Positions 52,762-60,303 of a DNA stretch of 64,000 bases are shown piece by piece. Where the stretch lies: positions 62,001 to 126,000 of the forward strand of contig NZ_LMPD01000008.1 of NCBI RefSeq assembly GCF_001424305.1. Reading direction: 5' to 3'. How positions within the stretch are numbered: position 1 is the stretch's first letter; each line of letters begins with the position of its first letter. The translations under genes and the position numbers were made by a program. The DNA is from Pedobacter sp. Leaf176. GTDB lineage: Bacteria; Bacteroidota; Bacteroidia; Sphingobacteriales; Sphingobacteriaceae. Under the pieces are notes generated by a model. The model saw only the letters and a list, made by a program, of their open reading frames with translations, was not told where the DNA came from and made no database searches.

Positions 52762-53877
52762 ATGAAATATTACCTTGTCGCCGGCGAAGCATCGGGCGAT
52801 TTACACGGTGCAAATTTAATGAAAGCCTTGAAAGGTGAAGATGATGGAGCCGTTTTTCGATACTTTGGTGGAAATAAAATGCAGGCAGAAGGGGGCCAGC
52901 TGGTAAAACACTATGCCGATATGGCATTTATGGGATTTACGGAGGTTTTATTAAATCTCAGAACGATTTACAAAAACTTAAGTGCTTGCAAAAAAGATTT
53001 AATTGATTGGCAGCCGGATGTTTTAATCTTAATTGATTTTCCAGGTTTTAATTTGAAAATTGCTGAATTTGCCAAAACCAGTGGTATAAGAGTCTGCTAT
53101 TACATTTCTCCAAAAGTGTGGGCCTGGAATCAAAAACGGGTTCTGAAAATAAAAAAGGTTGTCGATCATATGTTTTGCATCCTCCCGTTTGAAGTTGATT
53201 TTTACGGAAAATGGGATATGAAGGTTGATTATGTCGGTAACCCATTGCTGGATGAAAAAGCGCTTTTTAAGCCTGATGTTAATTTCAGACTAGATAATAA
53301 TATTGGTAACAGCAAAATTATAGCTTTTCTGCCTGGGAGCCGGAAACAGGAAATAGAGCGCTTATTGCCTGTGATGCTAAGCATTACCGATAATTTTCCG
53401 GAATATGAATTTGCAATTGCAGCTGCACCAACATTCAGCGAAAGTTACTATAAAACATTTATAGGTACTAAAAAAATCCATCTTTTGTTTGATAAAACCT
53501 ATAACCTGCTTCATCATGCACATGCGGCGGTTGTGGCTTCAGGTACAGCGACTCTGGAAACAGCTTTATTTAAGGTGCCCCAGGTTGTGGTATATAAAGG
53601 TGGCGCAGTGTCTATCGCTATCGCGCGAATGCTGGTTAAAATTCGGTTTATTTCCCTCGTAAATCTTATTGTTGACACAAAAATAGTAGCAGAATTAATC
53701 CAAGAGGATTGTGTTACAAAAAGAATCGATGAAGAATTGAGATTAATTGTCGACGGATCCGCCAGGGAAACCATGCTTTCAAATTACGACAAGTTAGCCA
53801 ACCTAATGGGTAAACCAGGCGCTTCGGAAAAAACAGCAAGGTTGATCATCGAATACTTAAAAACTAACAATCAGTAA
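52762..53877 (+). CDS. lpxB: Lipid-A-disaccharide synthase
   Basis: A 371-residue GT19 glycosyltransferase joining UDP-diacylglucosamine and lipid X during lipid A synthesis at the inner membrane. Motifs: YYLVAGEASGDLHGANL at the start, IDFPGFNLKIAEFAK, YYISPKVWAWNQKR, LPGSRKQEIERLLPVM and ASGTATLETAL. It lies downstream of surE and the small membrane protein, through the periodic element. Confidence 0.96.
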   Translation: MKYYLVAGEASGDLHGANLMKALKGEDDGAVFRYFGGNKMQAEGGQLVKHYADMAFMGFTEVLLNLRTIYKNLSACKKDLIDWQPDVLILIDFPGFNLKIAEFAKTSGIRVCYYISPKVWAWNQKRVLKIKKVVDHMFCILPFEVDFYGKWDMKVDYVGNPLLDEKALFKPDVNFRLDNNIGNSKIIAFLPGSRKQEIERLLPVMLSITDNFPEYEFAIAAAPTFSESYYKTFIGTKKIHLLFDKTYNLLHHAHAAVVASGTATLETALFKVPQVVVYKGGAVSIAIARMLVKIRFISLVNLIVDTKIVAELIQEDCVTKRIDEELRLIVDGSARETMLSNYDKLANLMGKPGASEKTARLIIEYLKTNNQ

Positions 53878-53888
53878 TTTATAAGTTT

Positions 53889-53955
53889 AGAGCAAGGTAC
53901 CGTTGGCTGCCTTTTAAAGGTCTATCAGTTTTAAACGGTACAGTGTTTATAGCTC
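53889..53955. repeat. Inverted repeat after lpxB
   Basis: GTACCGTT (53897-53904) with AACGGTAC (53934-53941), plus outer GAGC / GCTC and an inner CCTTTTAAAGG palindrome. It may end the lpxB transcript before the A-rich stretch; the T run is lacking on the plus strand. Confidence 0.4.
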
Positions 53956-54024
53956 AAAAAAAATCAAATAATACCATTCGATGAAATCAGTTTAGCCTTA
54001 CATGAAAAATAACGTATTTTTACT

Positions 54025-54032
54025 TAGTTTTG
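54025..54032 (+). promoter_or_regulatory. -7 promoter box of lacI (TAGTTTTG)
   Basis: A perfect TAnnTTTG box 29 nt before the ATG 54062. No CG-centred operator overlaps it, so autoregulation is not obvious. Confidence 0.5.
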
Positions 54033-54061
54033 GCATGACACCTGAAGTTTAATTGAATTAG

Positions 54062-55066
54062 ATGAAAGCCCTCTCCATAAAAGATATTGCTCTTAAAGCG
54101 AACGTTTCCATAACTACAGTTTCATTCATTATTAATGGAAAGGCGAAGGAAAAATCTATTAGTGAGGCGGTAATCGAAAAAGTAGAAAAAATTATTGTAG
54201 AAAGTGGCTACAAACCAAATCAGATTGCCAGAAGTTTAAGAACAGGCAACTCTAACATCATTGGTTTAATCGTTGAAGACATTTCCAACTCCTTTTTCGC
54301 CAAAGTAGCGCGGTTAATTGAAGACAAGGCCTATAAACATGGCTATAAAATAATTTATTCAAGTACCGAAAATGATGTAGAAAAAGCAAAGGAACTGATT
54401 AACATGTTCAAATCAAGAAAGGTGGATGCTTACATCATTTCGCCGATTAAAGGTTTGGAAAAAGACATTCAGGTTCTTTTAAATGATAATAAACCAGTTA
54501 TCCTGTTCGACAGGAATTTGCCTGATGTAGACACAAATTATGTTGGTTCTAATCATTTCAGTGCGTCGTATCAGTCGATAAAAACGTTTATTGAAGAAGG
54601 TAAAAAGAATATAGCCCTCGTTACCACAGACATCGATGTTCAACAGATAAATGAACGTTTTGAGGGCTACAGAAATGCACTTTTGGATCATAAGATGCCG
54701 TATAAGGAAGCGCTTGTTTTGAAAATTCATTTTAACCAGGATGAAGCAGCTACCATAAAGCAGATAAAACATCTTTTCGATACGGAGGAAATAGATGCAG
54801 TTTTATTTGCAACGAATTACTTAGCTATAAGTGGTTTAAAAGTACTTAAGATAACAAATAAAAAAATAGGGCCTGAGTTTTCTGTAATTGCCTACGACGA
54901 TCACGAGGCTTTCGAATTGCATACTCCAGGTATTTCTACTGTTCAGCAGCCCTTAGAGGAAATTGCTGAGACTGTTATAAAACTCATATTAAGTCAACTG
55001 ACTACAAAGACAAAATTGCCAAGCCAACAGGTTATAATTCCGGCAAAGCTCATCCTCAGAGATTAA
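54062..55066 (+). CDS. LacI family transcriptional regulator
   Basis: A 334-residue LacI/GalR repressor. Residues 1-55 form the HTH (SIKDIALKANVSITTVSFIINGKAKEKSISEAV) and hinge helix (YKPNQIARSLRTG); the remainder is a periplasmic-binding-like effector domain (IIGLIVEDISNSFFAKVARLIE, LFDRNLPDVDTNYVGS, SVIAYDDHEAFELHTPGISTVQQP). It precedes susC by 368 bp. Two identical CG-centred operators and one perfect palindrome in front of susC and the DUF4965 gene are its likely targets. The effector would be a sugar released from the glycan. Confidence 0.93.
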   Translation: MKALSIKDIALKANVSITTVSFIINGKAKEKSISEAVIEKVEKIIVESGYKPNQIARSLRTGNSNIIGLIVEDISNSFFAKVARLIEDKAYKHGYKIIYSSTENDVEKAKELINMFKSRKVDAYIISPIKGLEKDIQVLLNDNKPVILFDRNLPDVDTNYVGSNHFSASYQSIKTFIEEGKKNIALVTTDIDVQQINERFEGYRNALLDHKMPYKEALVLKIHFNQDEAATIKQIKHLFDTEEIDAVLFATNYLAISGLKVLKITNKKIGPEFSVIAYDDHEAFELHTPGISTVQQPLEEIAETVIKLILSQLTTKTKLPSQQVIIPAKLILRD

Positions 55067-55107
55067 AAAAATAACTGCAATCTGAATCGTAACGTTTTTT
55101 TTACAAC

Positions 55108-55119
55108 TAAAACGTTTTA
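55108..55119. promoter_or_regulatory. CG-centred palindromic operator (TAAAACGTTTTA)
   Basis: A perfect 12-bp palindrome with central CG, the classic shape of LacI/GalR family operators. Its TTTA end (55116-55119) coincides with the -33 element of the susC promoter, so binding would block RNA polymerase. Confidence 0.65.
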
Positions 55120-55146
55120 TTAAATCAAAAAAAATTTCTACTATTG
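55116..55146 (+). promoter_or_regulatory. Putative susC promoter
   Basis: TTTA (55116-55119), 19-nt spacer, TACTATTG (55139-55146), one mismatch from TAnnTTTG. The DUF4965 gene has the related TAATATTG at 60232-60239 in the same place relative to its operator. Confidence 0.5.
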
Positions 55147-55148
55147 AT

Positions 55149-55167
55149 ATGGTAAAACGATTTACTA
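55149..55167. promoter_or_regulatory. LacI-type operator, copy 1 (susC)
   Basis: ATGGTAAAACGATTTACTA, with near-palindromic core GTAAAACGATTTAC centred on CG. Nineteen bases are identical to 60243-60261. It begins 2 nt after the -7 box, on the expected transcription start. Confidence 0.75.
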
Positions 55168-55434
55168 TAACCAAATGTATTTATGAGACTTTCGCGAGGG
55201 GCTAACGCTATTGTAATTAAAATTAATTCTTTGTTACAGAAGGACTGTTCCGCTCCAAACAGTTTTGTTTTTACGATTAACAATTTCTTCACTTTTTAAT
55301 GAAATGATAAAATAAATGTAAGGCATCGGGCATTATGCTTTCATTTCTTATTACCGATATATCAGATGTCGATAAGGGAGCGTACAGTAAAACTAATAAC
55401 ATAACTAATCAATAAAAATTTAACAAAACCGCTA
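55168..55434 (+). promoter_or_regulatory. Long susC leader with terminator-like hairpin
   Basis: If the promoter is right the leader is about 280 nt and holds no gene. At 55244-55263 ACTGTT pairs with AACAGT and is followed by TTTTGTTTTT (55263-55272), which resembles a weak intrinsic terminator. It could attenuate susC transcription. I see nothing else in the 55067-55434 gap apart from the operators and promoter listed. Confidence 0.4.
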
Positions 55435-58400
55435 ATGAAAATTAATTTACTTAAAATTACGGGGCTATCTGCTGCAATAATATTGCTTAATGGCCCTGCG
55501 TTTTCAATGAATTTGGCCAGGGAAGGAGCGAAAGGATTCTTGAAAATGGACTTGTTGGAGCAGCAGGTTCAGGCGCAAAAAATTATTACGGGAACTGTGG
55601 TAGATGATAAAAACACACCGGTACCGGGTGTTGGTATCAAAAACCAGACTTCCGGCAAAACAACTGTTACAGATGCGAATGGTAAGTTTAGAATAGAAGC
55701 AAACGCAGGTGAGGTTTTACGATTTACTTATATCGGATATGATACTCAGAATGTAACTGTTGGTGAAAGTGATGCACTAAGTATAAGACTTGCGGTAAAT
55801 GCCGAAACTAAGTTAGATGAGGTAACTGTAGTTGGTATCGGTTATGGTACTTTGCCTCAGAAAGAAGTTTCCTCTGCTATTACGCATGTTACTTCTGAGG
55901 ATTTCAGACAAAGTGGTTCAAGAAATGCTTTGGATTTAATTCAAGGCAAGGTTGCTGGTTTAAGTTTAACCCGTACAAGCGGTTCTAACCCGAATAGCGG
56001 TGTTAGTGTACAGCTTCGTGGTGTTGTTTCGGTAACTGGCAGTCAATCTCCTCTATTTGTAATTGATGGAATACCAGGTGGTAACCCGGATTTGTTGCAA
56101 CAAGATGATATCGAATCGATCGACGTATTGAAAGATGGTTCTGCTGCTGCAATTTATGGTTCTACGGCAAATGCAGGTGTAATCTTAATCACCACTAAAA
56201 AAGGTAAACCAGGTCCTCCGCAATTTAACTATAATGGTTATGCACGGGTAGAAGTTTATAACCCATGGTTAGAGTTTTTAACTCCTGCAGAATACAAAGC
56301 TAAAGTAGCATCTGGCGAAATTAAACAACAAAATTTTGGTAGCGAAACCGATTTTGTAGGTGAATTAATTAAAAAAAATAATATTTCGAACAACCATAAC
56401 TTTAACATGAGTGGTGGTACAGATAAAACCAGCTATAGAGCTAGTTTTAACTATCGTGATTTGCAAGGTATTGCTAAGCAAAACAGCAGAGAAGAATATA
56501 CTTTAAGATTAAACATCAACCAGACAGGTTTGGATAATCGTTTAAGGATTCAGACAAACTTGGTTACAAACTTTAACAAAGCCAATTTATTAGGTGGCGG
56601 TGGATGGGAAAGTGAACAAACTAAAAACCCGACCCTGTCTAACTTTAATCCGGATGGAAGTTATCGTTTTGATTTAACGAGTACAAATGAATATGCCCGT
56701 TTATTTCAGGAGACATCTTACCGTAAACAACAAACAACATCGGCAGATATTAAAGTTGATTTAGATATTATCGATGGTTTAAAAGCTTCAGTTTTCGGTT
56801 CGGTACAAAGAGATAATGGTTTTGATGGTTCTTATCGTTCAAGAACAAGTGAAAATTCAGTAGAAAACACTGATTTTCCAGGTGGAGGTTATGCAGGCAA
56901 ATCAGATTTTTTAAATCAAAACTGGGCATTTGAGCCAACCTTACAGTACAATAAAACCATTGCATCTAAACACAGCGTTAGTGCTTTATTAGGTTATAGT
57001 TACAGATATGGCATGAGCGAAGGCTTAAGTGCCAACAACCGCGGTTTCATAAATGATTTGTTCCATGAAGATAACTTAGGTCAAGGTGCTGCATTAGGTT
57101 TAGGTAAAGCGGGTATCGGTAGTAGCAAAAGTGATAATACTTTAATCGCATTCTTTGGTCGTGTAAATTATGTATTTGATGGCAAGTATATTTTAACAGG
57201 TACTTTGAGAAGAGAAGGTTCATCCCGCTTCGGAGATAATAACAAATGGGGTAATTTCCCGGCTGTTTCAGGAGCATGGAATATCTCTCAGGAAAATTTC
57301 ATGAAAGATGTTACCTGGGTTAACAACTTAAAATTGAGGGTTGGCTATGGTGAAACAGGTAATAGTGGTTTTTCTAACAACGCATCAAGGGTAACTCTTG
57401 GCGGTGGTGGTCGTTACTTATATCCAGATGGTCAGTACCTGGAAACTTACGGACCAAGCCGTAACCCAAATCCAAACTTGAAATGGGAAACAAAAATAGA
57501 AACCAATATTGGTATCGATTTCAGTTTGTTAAAGAACCGTTTAACTGGTCAGATCGATTTATTTAATCGTAAAACGAAAGATTTGTTAGATACATACACC
57601 TCTCCACAGCCGCCTTTTATTCAAAGTTCTATTTATACCAACGTAGGTACAATTTCATCTAAAGGTATCGAGATTGCACTTAGCTATGCTGCAATATCTA
57701 AACCAGATTTTAACTGGGATATTGATGCAACAGCAAGTACTTTGAGGAATAATTTGGATGCTTATTCAAACGATGAGTATAAAATTAACTTCAAAACATT
57801 TGGTGGAATTGGCGGCGCTGGTGCGCTTGGAGATGCTATCGTTACTTATGAAGGCGGTCGTTTAGGCGAGTTCTGGGGTAAGAAGTTTGCTGGATTTACA
57901 CCAGAAGGTAAGTGGTTATTTTACAATAGAAACGGACAAGCAGTTCCAAATTCTCAAATCAACAATTCAAGGGATAAAAACGTAACGGATTTACAATTGA
58001 TCGGTAACGCCATTCCTAAATATTATGCTTCACTAAATAACAGTTTTAGGTATAAGCAACTTGATTTACGCGTGTTTTTAAGAGGTAAATTTGATTACGA
58101 TATCTTAAACAGAAATGCACTTTCGTATGCGAACAAAACTTGGTCTGGTAACTTGTTAAAGAGCACTTTCGACAAATACAGCCAAATTAACGACACTTAT
58201 ATGTACTCTGATTATTATTTAGAAAGAGGTAGCTACGTAAAACTTGATGAGGTCACTTTAGGGTATAACTTTAAGTTTAAAACCAAATTGATCAGAAACA
58301 TGCGTGTTTATGCAACAGGTCAAAACTTAGCAACTATTACTGGCTACACAGGTAGTGATCCTGACTTTATTAATGATAACGGCTTAGGTCCAAGTGTTGA

Positions 58401-58461
58401 TAACAGTGGCTCATACCCAAGTACACGTTCGTTCTTATTCGGATTAAATGTTGGATTTTAA
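55435..58461 (+). CDS. SusC/RagA family TonB-linked outer-membrane protein
   Basis: A 1008-residue TonB-dependent transporter for glycan fragments. Order: signal peptide, CarboxypepD_reg-like domain (IITGTVVDDKNTPVPGVGIKN, about 50-125), TonB-contact segment LDEVTVVGIGYG, plug domain (SPLFVIDGIPGG, then IESIDVLKDGSAAAIYGSTANAGVILITTKKG, about 140-260), and a long barrel ending in SYPSTRSFLFGLNVGF. The missing extra STN domain argues against anti-sigma signalling, which fits control by the adjacent LacI. SusD follows after 13 nt. Confidence 0.96.
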   Translation: MKINLLKITGLSAAIILLNGPAFSMNLAREGAKGFLKMDLLEQQVQAQKIITGTVVDDKNTPVPGVGIKNQTSGKTTVTDANGKFRIEANAGEVLRFTYIGYDTQNVTVGESDALSIRLAVNAETKLDEVTVVGIGYGTLPQKEVSSAITHVTSEDFRQSGSRNALDLIQGKVAGLSLTRTSGSNPNSGVSVQLRGVVSVTGSQSPLFVIDGIPGGNPDLLQQDDIESIDVLKDGSAAAIYGSTANAGVILITTKKGKPGPPQFNYNGYARVEVYNPWLEFLTPAEYKAKVASGEIKQQNFGSETDFVGELIKKNNISNNHNFNMSGGTDKTSYRASFNYRDLQGIAKQNSREEYTLRLNINQTGLDNRLRIQTNLVTNFNKANLLGGGGWESEQTKNPTLSNFNPDGSYRFDLTSTNEYARLFQETSYRKQQTTSADIKVDLDIIDGLKASVFGSVQRDNGFDGSYRSRTSENSVENTDFPGGGYAGKSDFLNQNWAFEPTLQYNKTIASKHSVSALLGYSYRYGMSEGLSANNRGFINDLFHEDNLGQGAALGLGKAGIGSSKSDNTLIAFFGRVNYVFDGKYILTGTLRREGSSRFGDNNKWGNFPAVSGAWNISQENFMKDVTWVNNLKLRVGYGETGNSGFSNNASRVTLGGGGRYLYPDGQYLETYGPSRNPNPNLKWETKIETNIGIDFSLLKNRLTGQIDLFNRKTKDLLDTYTSPQPPFIQSSIYTNVGTISSKGIEIALSYAAISKPDFNWDIDATASTLRNNLDAYSNDEYKINFKTFGGIGGAGALGDAIVTYEGGRLGEFWGKKFAGFTPEGKWLFYNRNGQAVPNSQINNSRDKNVTDLQLIGNAIPKYYASLNNSFRYKQLDLRVFLRGKFDYDILNRNALSYANKTWSGNLLKSTFDKYSQINDTYMYSDYYLERGSYVKLDEVTLGYNFKFKTKLIRNMRVYATGQNLATITGYTGSDPDFINDNGLGPSVDNSGSYPSTRSFLFGLNVGF

Positions 58462-58474
58462 AGATTAAAAAAAA

Positions 58475-60115
58475 ATGAAAAATAAATCAATCATATATAG
58501 TGTACTTGCAGGCGTATTATGCCTCACAAATGCATGTACTAAGTTGGATGAAAACGCTTATAACGAGCTGTTAACAGACAACTTTTATAACAACAGAACA
58601 GAAGTTTTGTCTGCTGTACTAAGGCCATATACCCACGCAAATGCATGGGTTACGCCATCAGGCCAGGATAGTTGGTGGCGCATGGCTGAGCTTTCAGGAG
58701 ACCAGTTAGCATGGCCAACAAAAGGCCGTCATGGTGAAGATGGAGGTAAATGGAAAAGGTTTCATTACCACACCTGGACCACTGACGAAGGCGGATTTAA
58801 CGGTGCATGGTCTTTAATGTTTTGGGGTATGGGCTTATGTAACGACCCTATTGAAAATATTGAGAAACGTGATATCGCGGCAATGGGTATTAGCCAGGCT
58901 GAAAAAGATGCTTTCGTAGCAGAGTTGAAAATGTTACGTGCCTTCCATTATTTAAAATTAATGGACTTGTTCGGAAATATTCCAATTGTAACCCAGGTGG
59001 GTATTCCTGCTAAACCTGAAACCAAATCACGTACGGAGGTATTTAATTTTATTGAGTCTGAAATCAAGGCAAATATTGATAAAACGCCTAAATTATCCCG
59101 CGCTCAATTAGGCCGTATTTCTCAGGCTGCTGGTTATGCAATGCTTGTAGAACTCTATCTTAATGCTGAAGTTTGGACAGGTACCGCGCGCTGGGATGAT
59201 TGTATTGCAGCTGCAAATAAATTAATCGCTGGCGAAGGTGGCGCACAGAACGGTACAATGGCTTTAGATCCAAATATTACCGATCAGTTTAAAACGACAA
59301 ATGATTTATCAAAAGAAGTTATTTTCTCTATTGCATATAACTATAGTGTAGCCAACTTCCAGCCATCATGGCCTTCAGAATTCTATCACTTTAAACAACA
59401 ACAAATTTATGGTGGTGGTAGAAATGGTAACGATGGTATTGTAGTTATTCCTGGTGTTTTTACAACCTACGAAGATGCTGATTTGAGAAAAAGAACTTGG
59501 TTGTTAGAAGGTACAATGTACCAGTTTACGAACCCTACTGCGCCTGTGTTAGCTTCTGAAGAATACAACGGTTTGCCGTTAGTTTTCGTTGATAACATTC
59601 GTAAAAACAAAAGTAACTCGACAGTTTCTAACATGAGTGAAGGTGAAGAAAACTCTGGTGTACGTTTTAACAAATATAAATTAGGTAACCAGTTTGCTGG
59701 TCCGGGTGGTATTCCGGCTATTGATCCAAACTACAATAATGGAGATTGGAATATCTATCGCCTAACCATGATTTATTTCGCTAAAGCGGAGGCTATAATG
59801 CGTAAAAATGGTGGTGTTGCAAATGCAGAAGCTGTACAATTGATCAACGATTGTAAAAAACGTGCTTACTCTGCTGCTGACTGGGCAACTAGAGCATATA
59901 CGCCTGCAACTTTAACTATGGATGAACTTTTGGCTGAAAGAGGCAGAGAATTTATCTTCGAAGGAATGAGAAGGGATGATTTAATCCGTTTTGGTAAATT
60001 TACGACCAATGCATGGTGGGATCATACGCCTACAGCTGCTACAAAAGCTTTGTATCCAATTCCTCAAAGACAGAGAGATTTGAATACCAATCTAACTCAA
60101 AACCCTGGTTATTAA
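58475..60115 (+). CDS. SusD/RagB family nutrient-binding lipoprotein
   Basis: A 546-residue surface lipoprotein that forms the lid of the SusC transporter and binds the glycan. Signal peptide with lipobox LTNAC (Cys21), then the acidic KLDE region expected for surface export in Bacteroidota. TPR-like helical body and the typical ending (MDELLAERGREFIFEGMRRDDLIRFGKF, YPIPQRQRDLNTNLTQNPGY). Co-transcribed with susC, and closed by a strong terminator. Confidence 0.95.
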   Translation: MKNKSIIYSVLAGVLCLTNACTKLDENAYNELLTDNFYNNRTEVLSAVLRPYTHANAWVTPSGQDSWWRMAELSGDQLAWPTKGRHGEDGGKWKRFHYHTWTTDEGGFNGAWSLMFWGMGLCNDPIENIEKRDIAAMGISQAEKDAFVAELKMLRAFHYLKLMDLFGNIPIVTQVGIPAKPETKSRTEVFNFIESEIKANIDKTPKLSRAQLGRISQAAGYAMLVELYLNAEVWTGTARWDDCIAAANKLIAGEGGAQNGTMALDPNITDQFKTTNDLSKEVIFSIAYNYSVANFQPSWPSEFYHFKQQQIYGGGRNGNDGIVVIPGVFTTYEDADLRKRTWLLEGTMYQFTNPTAPVLASEEYNGLPLVFVDNIRKNKSNSTVSNMSEGEENSGVRFNKYKLGNQFAGPGGIPAIDPNYNNGDWNIYRLTMIYFAKAEAIMRKNGGVANAEAVQLINDCKKRAYSAADWATRAYTPATLTMDELLAERGREFIFEGMRRDDLIRFGKFTTNAWWDHTPTAATKALYPIPQRQRDLNTNLTQNPGY

Positions 60116-60127
60116 TTAATGCTTTAT

Positions 60128-60158
60128 AAAAGGTGCTCTTAACGAGCACCTTTTTTTT
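60128..60158 (+). terminator. Intrinsic terminator after susD
   Basis: AAAAGGTGCTC (60128-60138) with GAGCACCTTTT (60144-60154), loop TTAAC, T8. It separates the susCD unit from the enzymes downstream. Confidence 0.92.
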
Positions 60159-60231
60159 GACTTTTTTTATTATAGCCTTTCAGTAACGCACTATTTACAA
60201 CAATTAAAGAATATAATAATTCTTTTTTACT

Positions 60232-60261
60232 TAATATTGGAGATGGTAAAACGATTTACTA
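60232..60261 (+). promoter_or_regulatory. LacI-type operator, copy 2, with -7-like box (DUF4965 gene)
   Basis: TAATATTG (60232-60239), one mismatch from TAnnTTTG, then the 19-nt operator at 60243-60261 identical to the susC copy. It is 42 nt before ATG 60304. So the enzyme unit has its own promoter under the same repressor. Confidence 0.72.
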
Positions 60262-60303
60262 ATCTTAAATTCAAGCAGCCCCAACATCTTAACCAGATAT
60301 ATT

